A DNA stretch of 64,000 bases, taken from Siphonodentalium dalli. Taxonomy: Eukaryota > Mollusca > Scaphopoda > Gadilida > Siphonodentaliidae. This document shows positions 10,941 to 23,170 of the stretch, piece after piece. The stretch is from assembly GCA_032622095.1 (NCBI GenBank), contig CP136067.1:74054705-74118704 (forward strand). Reading direction: 5' to 3'. Position numbers and translations under genes: made by a program. Each line of letters starts with the position of its first letter. Position 1 is the first letter of the stretch. The notes below the pieces were generated by a model. The model had not been told where the DNA came from and ran no database searches. It saw only the letters and a list, made by a program, of their open reading frames with translations.

Positions 10941-12881
10941 CTCTTAATATGAAATTATTCGATTACTTTTGAAAAAGATGATCCTTTATCTGACTACCTT
11001 GAACTTATACCTAACTATGATATTCAATGCTCTATTATAATTTATATATAGGTTCTTTATTTATACGTGCACTAGATATCTAGAATTTTCCATATTGGCC
11101 TACCACGATACACTCATGAATCGTGATGAATGGCATACACTGCTTATTACCTTTGTATATCTACATGTACGTAGTACAAATGAATCTACATATACATAAT
11201 TACAAATCCCATGATGGGTCACAAAATCTTTTGTTTTACTCGACTATTACATAACACACCATGTATACTAGACTTAAACTGGATGGTGCTCTATTATAGA
11301 AAAAATACCCATGATATGAAATATGCCACTTTAACTGTGAATGTATGAATGAATTGACACATACGTACTATAACTAATGTATGTACAAATTATTTGACGC
11401 ACCAAATTTGTTTGTATTTACTGGTGTTTAGATTACAATGTATAGATAAAATGTCTCATGATGGCATGCATGTAGGGCATTGTAGGCCACTTTAAACACC
11501 CTTAGATATGCGGATTAACCAGCACATACATCCCATGATGTGTCATAAAAGTTTATATATGACATGTGTCACTGTATTGGAATAACACTCAAAGCATTAT
11601 GTCAGACTTAGAACCCTGCTTTAATATAGAAAAATGCCATGTGCCACCTTACCCCTTGGCCTTACTACATACATATAGGCCGACACATACATGTACTGTA
11701 TACCTCTTTGTATTTACTGGAATCATGATATCAGTCAGTATTATTATCTTTCCACATTACTTGTTGTATTTTTGTATATACTATATAGATAACCACAAAT
11801 AATGTATTATAATATGTCAAAAGGACAAAACAGAATATATGCATTCATGTGCATGTACACAGGTATATAAACATACACAACTTCAAATTGGCTATACCGG
11901 TATATATAGTAATTATCAATTATTAATTATTAATACTTACTTCACATTATGGTAGCCTACATATTGTACATTGCATTTGTTCATAATGGACATGACTGAA
12001 ACGTACGCCTTCAACTAATGATGTTTGCCAGTCAACTCAATACTGTGTCAATGGGTTAATCACCTGCAATGGATGCATATTGTAGCTACCGGTACCACGT
12101 GTTTTAGTCGAATCCATTCGTATAGCATTGAAGGCATGTCTTTGAACAACAAGTGCTTCACGTTTCCTCAATCCGAATGAATGAATGAATGTAAACACAG
12201 AATAACTTATATAACAAACGAGAATAGAAATTAACTCAAATGTGATGTCTTCCTTGCACACGACTCACGAGAGAACGCAGCGAATTCCCGAATGCGAGGT
12301 CGTCGATCTGACCTGCAGGCTGTGACGTTTATTGTTATTGAAATAACTATGTCATGTTGTGGTACAGTCAGGTCCGAAACATTCTGAGCACAATTATGTG
12401 CACTCCATTAAGACGAATTAATTAACGAATTTAGACTTCTTTTGAAGACAAAATAGACTTTTTCAAAGATAATCAGAAGTCGGTATATCATACATGTACA
12501 TACACTCATGTATTAATTTTCGTGCTGTATTAATAATACGTTCTTGTTTATGTATTTTCAATATATTGGCTTACCCTCATGCATTTAGCCATAAAGGCCT
12601 ATGTTTTATCATTTTATGGAGTTATCTCTTTCTATCATGCCGTAAGTCCTCGTTGCGAGTCAATATAGACTACACGTCATGTCACAAATATGCATTTTTT
12701 GGCAATACTCACATGAAAAAATAACACGTGGAACTTAGAATTTTAATTAACCGTCGACTGAATCGTATTCGAGGACTTATTTGAAACATATATACCCGCC
12801 GAATACAACACATCATTAAAATAATATGTACTTCTGAAGTGGAGGGCATATATTTCATTCATTCCATTATAGGTCATATCC
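10941..12881. other. AT-rich sequence with no recognisable gene
   Basis: Weak echoes of the ~420-bp repeat (CCACTTTAA, GAATGAATTGACACATAC) suggest very old copies between 11300 and 11560. No protein domain is seen. It lies within the LINE borders, between ORF1 and ORF2. Confidence 0.4.
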
Positions 12882-15836
12882 ATGGCTACACATAACGTAA
12901 ATCTGAGTGAGGTTCGGGATTCTGATGAATATAACTTTACAATGAAATGGAACGAAACGGAACAGGAAAATGACGATTATTTTAATTCTGCTATTAATAC
13001 CTGCAATGAATGTGCATACATTTCACCATCACATGCTATAGATCAATCAGCCTCAACTGTCGAAGCATTAACGCGAATTTCGATTCATTGTGTAATCTCC
13101 TGTGCGACTTAAAGTCGAATAATAATTCATTCGACGTTATAGCTTTAACAGAAACATTCAAAATACGGCAAGTATCACACTTTCAAATACCGGGATATCA
13201 CCCTATGGAATTCAAGTGTAGAGATGATGACGATGATGGTAGAGGTGGTGTATGCCTTTACATAAAAGAATCAATCCACTATAAAAATCGACCCGACCTT
13301 AGTGAATTTATTCCACACGTGATAGAAACAATATTCGTGGAAATTAACCCAGGAAAAAATGACTCTCGGATAATCGGCTGCGTTTACAGACCAAATACCG
13401 CACCAAAGGCCAACATTGATCAATTTTTGAAAAAATTTGACGATATTCTAGAAAAAATTAATAACCACAAATCATATATATCGGGAGACTTTAATATTGA
13501 CCTCCTCAATTTCAACTCGCATACAAAAACGAATGATTTCATAAATAACATTTTCACAAGAGGATTCGTGCCAAGGATAACTAAACCCACTCGAATGACT
13601 GATCATTCAGCAACTCTTATCGATAATATATATACCAATAATCTACAAGGCGAATGTAAATCTGGTATAATCACATGCGATGTATCCGATCACTTCGGCA
13701 TATTTTATTCAGAATCTAACCAAAAGAGACAAAACAGCCCCAATAATAATGAAACTATCACTATTAATCAAAGAAGTTTTAGTCCTGATAACATAATTAG
13801 ATTCAAAAATCTTTTAAAATCTTGTACATTTGACTCCGTTACATCTTGTAGAAGTGTCGACCAAGCATATGAAATCTTCTTAGATATCTATATGAATGCA
13901 TATGAACTAGCTTTCCCCATCAAAAGTCGACATATACCCAAAAAATTCATAAAACGCGAACCTAGGATGACATCTGGATTGATTAAGTCTAGTATTGTTA
14001 AGAACCAGCTATATTTACGCAAATTGAATAAACCCACGGAAACGAACGTAAATAAATATTTAAGTTATCGTACCTTATATAATAAACTAATCAGAAGGAG
14101 TAAACAAGGGTGCATTGAAGATAAATGGAAACACAAATAATAGCCCAAAGACCTTTACTGAAAACCGAATAGAACTTGAAAATTCCAAACTCATATCGGA
14201 AAAGTTCAATGACTTTTTTTCAAAAATTGGGCGGGAAACTAGCCAACTCAATGAAAATGAAAATGACTCTCATTTTACAGATTTTCTTCATAACCGCAAA
14301 CCAGACGACATCAATTTCAAAATAATTCCAACCTCTATACAGGAGATCATCCTCACATGTTTCTCTATGACTGGGAAAGTATCAAGGGATTTCAATGGTC
14401 TATCAACTAAACTTATCAAGGAAACAATTGAGGTGATAGCCCCAGCATTATTGCATATTTTCAACTTGTCCTTAGAGCATGGAATAGTCCCTAACAAAAT
14501 GAAAATTTCTAAAGTAGTCCCGATCCCAAAAAATAATATCACTCATGAAATTTCCAACTACAGACCTATCAGTATTCTTCCAGCTATCTCTAAACTTCTC
14601 GAAAAAATAATGCATAAACGATTATTAGACTTCTTAAATGAACAAAACATACTCTATAAACACCAATACGGCTTCCGTCCTAATCATTCAACCTTCCATC
14701 CTGTATTACACCTCCGCGATCAAGTTCTCTCAAATAATGACAAAATGACAAGAGATTCCACTTTAGCTCTATTTCTCGACCTCTCAAAAGCATTTGACAC
14801 GATAAATCACGATATTTTACTCCATTAACTAGACCACTATGGTATACGAGGCACAGCATACTCATGGTTTCAGAGCTATCTGCAAAATAGAAGGCAATAT
14901 GTTGAACTCAATGGTATTAAATCTAAATTAACGGAAGTGACGTGTGGAGTGCCCCAGGGATCAATTCTGGGACCGATAATTTTCTTAATATACGTTAACG
15001 ATATGTCAAATGAGTTACGCAACATATTTGCTTGGTGCTGTAGCAATAAGTTAGTGATCAATACTAAAAAAAGCAACTATATGCTAATACACCCAGAGAA
15101 CAATGATGACAAATGGAACTTTATAAAGGTTTACTTAAATAATACAGAACTAAACAAGGTAGGAAATCTTGAGCACGAATCCTCCACAAAATTCTTAGGA
15201 ATCCATATAGATGAAAACCTGACTTTCAAAAAACATGTGTCCTCTGTTTGTTCTAAAATGGTGAATGCCATATACCATATCAATAAAGTTAAACATTTCT
15301 TTCCTGGTAGCGCACTTAAAACATTATATTATGCTCTAATACAAAGCCATCTCGTTTACGGTATTCAAATATGGGGACATGTCCCTGCGGTCAAAAAAAT
15401 TTTCATGCTTCAAAAACGCGCGATGCGAGTTTTATGTAATAAGAAATATAGAAGCCACACAGAACCTCTCTTTAAAAAAGAAAATATACTCAAAATCTAC
15501 GACATCCACAAAGTACAAGCGGCTGTTTTCATGCATGATTGGTATCATATGCGCTTAATAGAATCATTCACCGACATGTTTACCAAACGCAAAACCGGAC
15601 CAGAAACCCGGCAAAAGCACCCACTATTTAAAAAAAATCCAAGAACATCTTGGTCCCAACAACTACCATTCCATTCTTTTCCAACTATATGGAACAATTT
15701 AGATAACGAATTTACACTATACCAATCCAGACACACATTCAAACGGCGTTTACATGCCGATGGCATTAAAAAATATGCTGCAACAATTAAATGCAACAAT
15801 CAAAGATGTCCCGACTGTGTGGTAGCTCGTCAATAA
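12882..15836 (+). pseudogene. LINE ORF2, endonuclease plus reverse transcriptase, broken
   Basis: It starts with a 76-residue segment (12882-13112) that shifts frame near 13040-13055 into the endonuclease frame (13010-14140). The endonuclease shows NCRSINANFDSL, IALTETF, GGVCLYIKES, SGDFNIDLL and SDHFGIF, the APE-type catalytic signature. Near 14110-14140 a second frame change, probably with loss of linker sequence, leads to the RT (14115-15836). RT motifs seen are NYRPISILPAISKLLEK, YGFRPNHST, LFLDLSKAFDTINHD and CGVPQGSILGP. A TAA at 14826-14828 interrupts it. The segment that should carry the F/YADD active site is absent: NDMSNELR runs straight into FAWCCSNKL at ~15020. The C terminus ends CPDCVVARQ. 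This copy cannot encode an active RT. Confidence 0.88.
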
Positions 15837-16064
15837 GTGACTTCCCCAATATCGCAATCATCAACCTCACTCAGCATATTCCTACTCGACTTTCAAGGAA
15901 CATCCCACTGACAAGAAAGAGACAAACCATCGAGTAACCAATAAGCGATTTATCTAGACGTATACCCTCCATGTATATAATCCAGTTAAATGCAACCATT
16001 GTGTAATTATATAGCCGTGCATTGTACAAGAAATCTTGACCGCCTATCGTAACATCTTTTCTTC

Positions 16065-16111
16065 TTTAAGGGGATGGCAGTAAGACAGTCTAGTCTGACT
16101 ATGCCACCCCC
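16065..16111 (+). other. Stem-loop in the LINE 3' UTR
   Basis: GGGGATGGCA near 16070 pairs with TGCCACCCC near 16102, and the inner AGACAG/CTAGTCT can extend the fold. Several LINE groups use a 3' stem-loop for RNA recognition by their RT; that role is inferred here. Confidence 0.5.
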
Positions 16112-16172
16112 TCGAATATACAATATAATATTTGTCAAATGTATTATTCATTAATATGTGTATATTGAAATA

Positions 16173-16190
16173 AAATATCCTATCCTATCC
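16173..16190 (+). repeat. Short (TATCC)n 3' tail of the LINE
   Basis: Three copies of TATCC follow AATAAAA at the 3' end. Short tandem tails instead of poly(A) are typical of CR1-like elements. The AATAAA just upstream could serve as a polyadenylation signal. Confidence 0.75.
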
Positions 16191-16722
16191 TATTGGATTT
16201 TACTCTTTGCATTACTAAATCCTTTGGTGCGGGCTACAGGTCGTAGCTTTTGTCGGAACTTCATGAAATTTGTCATGGATGTTAACAATGACATGTAGAT
16301 GGGAAACGAGTCATTTTGGGGTCGTTCAGCCGAAAAATATGGCCGCCTGCAGCCATCTTGGATTTTACTCTTTGCATGACTAAATCCTTTGGCACAGGCT
16401 ACAGGTCGTACCTTTGATTAGATCATTATGAGATTTGTAAAGGCTGTAGATGGGAACAGGTGATTTTGGGGTAATTCGGAAAAAACATGGCTGCCGGTGG
16501 CCATTTTGGAATTTACTCTGCATCACTAAATCATTTGGCACACCATAATCACCACATCCCTGATCCGATCATTATGAAACCTGTCATGAATGTTGATATT
16601 GACATGTACATCTTATCTTACTTAGACATTTCAATTAGCACCTTTCCTATTCCTCCATTTACTGTCAACCATTAAATTATATCCCTACCTAAGTTGAGCT
16701 ACAGTGTCATTGACACTTTCAT

Positions 16723-17440
16723 TGCGAGAGTTATGGCCCTTTTTTGAATTGGAAAACCCCTGAAAGTTGGTTTCCGGATGATAACTTTAGTACAGTTATC
16801 AAATTTGGTATATTACTTTCTCCCAGCAAAACACAGGTCAAGTTCGAATTTGGGTTCTGCCCGACCATTTTGGCAGAGTTATGCCCCTTTTTCGACATAG
16901 AAAATTCAATTTTCTTCTTTTTTTTTGGTTTCCAGATGATAACTTGATTTTGGATTGTTTATATGCAAAACCCGTTTTTTTTGGATTACTTATATCAAAA
17001 TACAGCTCAAGTTTGAATTTCGGTTTAATCCGATAATTTTTGCGAGAGTTATGGCCCTTTTTTGTCCGCCGACCGGACATATAAAACCCCAAAAGTTGGT
17101 GTCCGGATGATAACTTTAGTAGAGTTAATCAGATTTAAATCAAATATGGTATGTCTCTTTCTCCCAGCAAAACACAGGTCAAGTTCGAATTCGGGTTCCG
17201 CCCGCCAATTTTCACCTGAGTTATGTCCCTTTTTGACTTAGAATTTTTGCCAATTTGAGGTTTCCGGATGAAAACTTTAGTAAATGTGTACTGAATGAAA
17301 TTAAATTTGGTATATGTAGGTTTACTAGCACAAAAGACAGATCAAGTTCGACGAATTTGAGTTTGAACCGATGATTTTGCTCAATTTTTCTTGTAATTTT
17401 CTTCATTTTGTGCCAATTTGAGGTTATATTTTGACTTTAA
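16723..17440 (+). repeat. Family B tandem repeat, ~160-bp units
   Basis: About four units, recognised by GGTTTCCGGATGATAACTTT or close variants near 16770, 16929, 17099 and 17260, each followed by a CAAATTTGGTATAT-like word and GGTCAAGTTCGAATT. It is non-coding. It abuts the 3' end of A2 exactly, so A2 may have inserted next to or into it. The repeat at 44272-44783 is related (CAGATCAAGTTCGAAT). Confidence 0.75.
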
Positions 17441-17559
17441 GAGTTTTTTTTAAGATTTGGTTATTTGTATGCATGACAGTAATGAGACAATGCACAAGTG
17501 TCTTATCCATATAGTATACATCTACAAAGCCTCCGCTCCAAATGAAGCCACCGGTTCGG

Positions 17560-19770
17560 GGGACACTGTGGCCGAGCGGCCTTTTATTACCCTTAGATAG
17601 GAAGTTTGGGCTCAATCGGTCGAGCCGTTTTCGAGTCTATAAAGGACAATGGATATACACATATACGGAAGTCTCAAAATATATAGTAGACTAGCAGGTT
17701 AGCCCGCCACTGGCGGCGTTCGTCAGAAACATGACAATTTTTTATTTTTTTAATTATTTTTTTTAATTTCAAATTTTTTTAATTAATTTTTTAATTTAAA
17801 TTTTTTTTTTTTACCCGATTTGACCTTGAATTGATCATTTTCAAGGTCAAGGTCAGGTCGGGGTCACAATTTAACCCGTCCACGACATATATCATTTGTG
17901 GGTACCCGTTTCAAGGTGAATATATTGTGGGTACCCGTTTCAAGGTGAAGATCACCTAGGGCGGAAAAACTGACCCGATCCGCGTTCCTAGGAAGCCCTA
18001 AGTATGTAAGAATCACACAACACGCTCATGTATGTATACTAACGCACACGCTCAAACCCAGGCGTAAGAATCACATTACGCACATATGCTCTTTATCAAC
18101 TACACTGCGGATATGAACGCTCTTTAACTATTGACAGTACATAACAAATTTCACGTCGATGTCACCGCTGACGACCGAGATATCGCCCAAGGTCATTTGT
18201 GGGTACCGTTTCAAGGTCAAGGTTGTTCAGGCGGACAAACTGACCTGACGAAAATCTCCCCCGTCCCTTAGAACCCCTAAGTACAAAATTTTGTCTACCC
18301 CAGTTTCCGAGACGGTCAAATGCCGTATTTTCACTAAAGTAGATAAACGCTCTTTAATAGCGATGCCTCATATACAAACGCTCATTAATTATCACGCGAT
18401 TAACCCATCAATCCCCATTACGGTGGCAGTTGAAGGGTGAAGGAGTGGTCGCGCGGACTCGCGAATGGTCTGAGTGCACTGCCTGTGGCTTTTTACCCTT
18501 ACACAGCAAGTTTGGGTTCAATCGGCCCAGCAGTTCTCGAGTCTATAGCGGACATACATATATATATATACGGAAGTCTCAAAATATATAGTAGACTAGC
18601 AGATTAGCCCGCCACTGGCGGGATTGGTCCCATGGCTTTGGTCGAACCATTAATATATTTTTTTCAAGGTAACCCCGTACTGGCACGCCAACGACAAATA
18701 TATTCCCCATCCCGAGTTGACCATACATAACAAGTTTCACGTCAATGTCACCGCTGACGACCGAGATATCGCCCAAGGTCATTTGTGGGTACCCGTTTCA
18801 TGGTCAAGGTCACCTCATGCGGACAAACTGACCATACGAAAATCTCCCCCGTCCCTTGGAAGCCCTAAGTACGAAATTTCGTCTCGATGTTTTTAAGATG
18901 CATGTATGTTAACATTAAATTTGTTATTATATTTAAAGTCTTCACACGACATGGATAGTTCATATATCAACTTAACAATCGTTCTTCACAGACATTAATT
19001 GAGGACAAACATAATTATGTTACATTGAACGATCGACCCAACAGCGAAATAGCGTACGATGATAATATAGTATGTTTGCGCTCTTGCGTATATCGCGGCG
19101 TTCCGTATACTTTGAGGTTTTTTATAATAACTAATAGATTGTCATGATATTGAAGCATTTGGGGAATGATATATACATGGCAGCTTATACCTACACATTC
19201 CATATACAATTCGCTTAATTTTGGTGTGATTCATATTCTTGAATACACGAAGGTGGTGAATTAGTCTGCACTTTAACACATATTTGTGTGTATTTTACGA
19301 TTAGCCGACGAACGTGTAATGACGTTGTCGGCTGTGCATTGATATTGTAAACAATCTTTTCTCAAGTGTCGTTTTGGTCCAACTATCACTTTTTCGAAGG
19401 GGAGAGCTGATCCGAATAATAGCTAAGATGTATTTAGATAGAATTATCGAAAGAATTTGACCGATTAGGGTGCATTTTAAGAGAATCGAGTGGTAACTTG
19501 GTAACTTTTTCATCAATGTTTCTGTATGATGTAGGCGAAGTAACTCTAAAATTTCGGCAAGTATTTAACCCCTCAATTCCAAGGACGGTGGCACGGCGAA
19601 GGGTGAAGGAGTGCTCGGACGTTCTCAGAAGCGGTGCGATGACACTTCCCGTGGCTTTTTACCCTTAGATAGGAAGTTTGGGCTCAATCGGTCGAGCCGT
19701 TTTCGAGTCTATAAAGGACATACACATATATATACGGAAGTCTTAAAATATATAGTAGACTATATAGGGA
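17560..19770 (+). mobile_element. Family E elements in head-to-tail tandem
   Basis: Three 3' ends share AGTTTGGGCTCAATCGG, GAGTCTATA and CGGAAGTCTCAAAATATATA near 17600-17692, 18510-18595 and 19675-19765. At 17693 and 18593 that end is followed at once by a 5' end, CTAGCAGRTTAGCCCGCCAC with the hairpin CCCGCCACTGGCGGG. The series reads: copy 0 (3' end only), copy 1 (~17693-18592), copy 2 (~18593-19770). The first 5' hairpin is imperfect. No transposase is seen. Confidence 0.7.
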
Positions 19771-20185
19771 ACAAGTTATGTCCTTGGCTCCACCCTATTT
19801 GACCTGGTGAGCCCATTTAAACAAATCTGAATCCCAGTCACCCAAGGACTCTCCATACGAAATATAAGCTGAATAGGCCTGATGGTTCTTGATAAAAAGA
19901 CGTTTAAGAATTACAATGGATGGACAGTTATGTCCCTGGCTCCACCCTTATTTGAAAAAATCAGTATCCCAGTCACACAGGAACCCACCATACAAAATAT
20001 AAGCTAATTAGCCTCGATGGTTCTTGAGAAGATGTTTTAAGTATTACTATGGACGAAAAAAGTTATGTCCGCCACTTTTTGACCTGGTGACTCCATTTGA
20101 ACAAATCTGAATCATGTCACAGAAAATATGACTCAATTCTGACTTGAAGTTCTGGAGAACAATCTATTAGTTATTATAACAAAAC
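19771..20185 (-). repeat. Family C repeat, minus orientation
   Basis: About three units carrying the reverse complements of family C words (CAAATCTGAATCCCAGTCAC, AGGCCTGATGGTTCTTGA). It is non-coding. Confidence 0.75.
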
Positions 20186-20643
20186 CCCAAAGTGTTCGCA
20201 ACGCCGCGATATAGGCAACGTGGCCAACATCCTATCATTATGCGCTATTTCGTTGTTGCGAAATGGGCCGAACGTTCAATGTAATGTGGAAAGTTGGTTT
20301 GTGGTTCCGTGAGCCCGATAACCAGAACTGTGTAATCAGCATGCCTGTCTGTCCGTCCGTTCGTCCGAGATGGTTTCTGATTGATAACTTCTGTATTAGT
20401 TAACTTATTCCAATGTGACATGTCCATGATATTTCTACAATGTGAGAGTTGGAGTATAGTAGATCTTCAATTATACAAATTTTTGTCGGGTTATTTTGTC
20501 CACCCAACATGACCTTGAAACGGGTACCGCAAATGATAGCATACTGGCGGCGTACCTGTACGGGGTTACCTTGAAAAACAAAATTAATGGATCGACCAAA
20601 GCCATGGGACCAATCCCGCCAGTGGCGGGCTAATCTGCTAGTA
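20186..20643 (-). mobile_element. Family E element, minus orientation, truncated
   Basis: The 5' end lies at 20643 (reverse complement of ACTAGCAGATTAGCCCGCCA), with the CCCGCCACTGGCGGG hairpin at ~20619-20633. Internal words match copy 2 in reverse (CGCGATATA near 20210 against TATATCGCG near 19090). The 3' half is missing. Confidence 0.65.
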
Positions 20644-20644
20644 T

Positions 20645-20930
20645 TTCATAAAACACAATCTTCTCAAGAACCATCAGCCCTATTCAGCTTATATTTGGTA
20701 TTGAGTGTATATGGGTGACTGTAATTCAGATATGTTCAAATTTGACCACTGGGTCAAATAGGGGTACAGCCAGGGACATAACTCTTTCCCTCAATAGTTA
20801 TTCATAAAACATCTTCTCAAGAACCATTTGACATATTTAGCTTGTATTTTTGTATGGACGGTCCATGGGTGACTTGGATTCAGATTTGTTCAAATGGGGT
20901 CACCAGGTCAAATAGGGCAATGTTAATAGG
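20645..20930 (+). repeat. Family C repeat, plus orientation
   Basis: Two units with CTTCTCAAGAACCAT and CAGATTTGTTCAAATGGGGT. It is followed by a G-rich stretch (20930-21010) without recognisable content. Confidence 0.75.
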
Positions 20931-21189
20931 GGAAACGGGGAGGGAGTGTAGAGGGGGGTTGGTTGGAATTTTGACCCCCTACATAGATTTATGGGGGATG
21001 TCAGGTTGGTAATTCCAAGATTTGGAGTGCTTGAAGTACCAGTTGTTAATTCAAACCTATTTTAAAGTGGGATGTGCAAAAGGAATTTCATGAACTGTAA
21101 AACTGAGCATTCACTTGACTTGGGTGGAATACAATAAATCAAACTTCAACGAGTCAACTGATCCACCCTTTGATGTAGATAATTATAAC

Positions 21190-22290
21190 TTTGTCAATAA
21201 TTTCACCAATAACGCCTCCAGTCACTCATCTTCAAGCTCAGTTGATGTACTTGCTACACACAGTAAATGCAGATGAACTCAGTAACTTACGTAACAGACG
21301 AGACAGGAACAAAGCACATTGTTACAACTCAGTATCCTTTGAGCTCTTAATTTGCGGAGGTGAAGCATTGCTCCGTTGCCTGGAATATTTATTTTCACAT
21401 ATGTTTGTATACTCATACTTTATACAGCGAAATGGGGCATCATGCTGTCTCTTTACAAGGGAGGACGAAAACCCAAAGACATCTTTGATAGCTACCGAGC
21501 AATTAAAATATTACCTGCCATTTACAAGTTATTTGAGAGAGTAATATCTCTTTGATTAGAAACGTACATGCTGTCTTCAATCGCCGTCCATCGGTTACAA
21601 CTCAATTTAAAAAAATCAGTTGCACCATGACATCCTTTGTGCGGGAATGTATCAGTTATGCCAGGGAACACCACAATAAGCTTTTATACTCATGCCTATT
21701 GGATGCGTGCACAAAGCTTTCGATTGTGTATGGATCAATGGCCTTTTGTATAAATTATTTTGCAGAGGATTATAAGGCAAAACATGGCACATCATACAAG
21801 AATTATTGTCTGACATAAAATGTTGTGTCTGCAAAAATGGAGCATATTCCGGCTGGTTCTCATTGTCTCAAGGAACCGGGCAAGATTCCATATTATCACC
21901 TCTGTGGTACAAATATACGCAGACGAACTCCTCCATATTATTGAGAAATCGAAATTTCTCTCATTGAATTGTTCATCTCCTGCCCAAGCCGATTACATGA
22001 TGCTTCTCTCATTATCCCGCCCAGGACTTATTGGCTTATGTGAGTTATGCCTTGAATACATAAATCGCTTTTCAGCTATAATTCATCCAAAACATTCATA
22101 ATGGTTTTCAATGAATCTTATTACATGAAGCTGAAATATGTGCATGATAACATTGCCATTTGGATCATCCTTTCTCATAGAAGTTGACTCCTATACTCAC
22201 CTAGGAATTCTGCTATTCAAATCCTATTTCAACAACAAATTTGTCGATGCCATATGCACAAAATAAAGGGGGTACATATTTCAGCCTCTC
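21190..22290 (+). pseudogene. Degenerate non-LTR reverse transcriptase
   Basis: Pieces in shifting frames read as one RT: SVSFELLICGGEALLRCLEY (about 21328-21387); a segment in another frame near 21430-21540 encoding YKGGRKPKD and YRAIKILPAIYKLFERVIS; TSFVRECISYAREHHNK (about 21628-21678); and a palm-domain stretch at 21820-22101 with AQADYMMLLSLSRPGL, where the expected ADD reads ADY. Several frameshifts and stops are present. The clade cannot be fixed by eye; it differs from the CR1-like and L2-like LINEs elsewhere in the window. Confidence 0.7.
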
Positions 22291-22589
22291 CGATGTTGGC
22301 CTGTATCCTGGTGGTATACTGTCATGTTTTGAAAAAATGTATAATTTCCTTAGATCCATCTCCTTTTAAATTAAGTGCAATAAATTAATCCAGACTACCA
22401 CATAATAATTAAAATATCAAGCTTTTGTATTTAGGACAAGCACACCACCATCTCATATATATATTGTGAAGCTCATTAATCAACTCTGACAAAGGTCGAG
22501 TGCAAGGAACTTCAGACCCACAGGTAGTCAAACTCAGCTCTCATCGAATTGGATCGGTCATATTGCCCACTTTATGATGTCACAATGGA

Positions 22590-23170
22590 AGCGAATGGCG
22601 CATATTTAAAGTAGTGCATAAAATGTTGGAAATTTAAGGAATTCCGAACTGGAAAGACTGCACAATTTAGAGGATGGCGTAAATAAAATAGTGGATATTC
22701 GATTTGATTCCTTTGTGAAGAAACACATGGCGGAAATGGAGAAACATCGAGACGAGAGGATATAGAAAAAGAACTGATGAAAATGAAAACTACAAAACAG
22801 AATAGAGAAGCGACTGGCAACAACTCAAGGCAAAATAGATGTAATCAGGGGAGAAACTGAAACTCGGATGGAGTCATGGTCATTCCAGAGAATTACAGCA
22901 AAATTACAGAAATAGAAAGACAGCAGAAACTAATGAAAGTCACATAAAGGAATGGGAAACACAACTTACAAAACTAGTTGCTGAACAACTAACTGAAGCG
23001 TGAACACACAAAATTACTTAGAAAAAATTATAAGCCATAGCACATTATCATATACGGAACAACAACAGAATGCAGACATGAGTGAACTCACTTTTGTTAT
23101 TGCAAATATTCCTGAAAGTAAGCAGCATGATGATGATACAACCAAGATTAGACAATAAAATCAACAGCAG
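22590..23170 (+). pseudogene. Degenerate coiled-coil ORF1-like remnant
   Basis: Shifting frames encode lysine- and glutamate-rich sequence (for example KKHMAEMEKHRDER, KIDVIRGETETRMESW), then DMSELTFVIANIPESKQHDD near 23080-23140. That layout, a coiled coil followed by a short beta-like RRM start, resembles LINE ORF1 proteins. Stops occur throughout. It lies downstream of the RT remnant at 21190-22290, so it is either from a different element or rearranged. Confidence 0.4.

Larger units (their letters stand above)
6427..16190 (+). mobile_element. Two-ORF LINE (Jockey/CR1-like) with enlarged inter-ORF region
   Basis: The borders come from the host array: the repeat unit stops at TATTGGA (6420-6426) and resumes with the same TATTGGA at 16191-16197, a 7-bp target duplication. 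The element has a ~325-bp 5' region, ORF1 (6753-7703), ORF2 (12882-15836, broken), a 3' UTR with a stem-loop, and a (TATCC)n tail. The endonuclease and RT motifs resemble the CR1/Jockey group. About 5.2 kb of repeats and foldback MITEs separates the ORFs, far more than is normal, so this segment is probably later insertion or expansion. The first bases of the right duplication could belong to the tail. Confidence 0.7.
5543..16722 (+). mobile_element. HINE-like element A2, split by a LINE
   Basis: It has the same ends as A1: a 5' hairpin AGCTCAACTTAC/GTAAGTTTGAGCT at 5545-5575 with a GTGTGT leader, and a 3' end CTAAGTTGAGCT plus AGTGTCATTGACACT at 16689-16722. About five repeat units lie at 5640-6426 and about three at 16191-16620. 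A LINE at 6427-16190 interrupts one unit. Without the LINE the element would be about 1.4 kb. Confidence 0.75.

Noticed and set aside
17570..17590. tRNA-like GTGGCCGAGCGGCC near 17567-17582
   Set aside because: It resembles the start of a Leu/Ser tRNA but no acceptor, anticodon or T-arm follows; it lies in a family E end.
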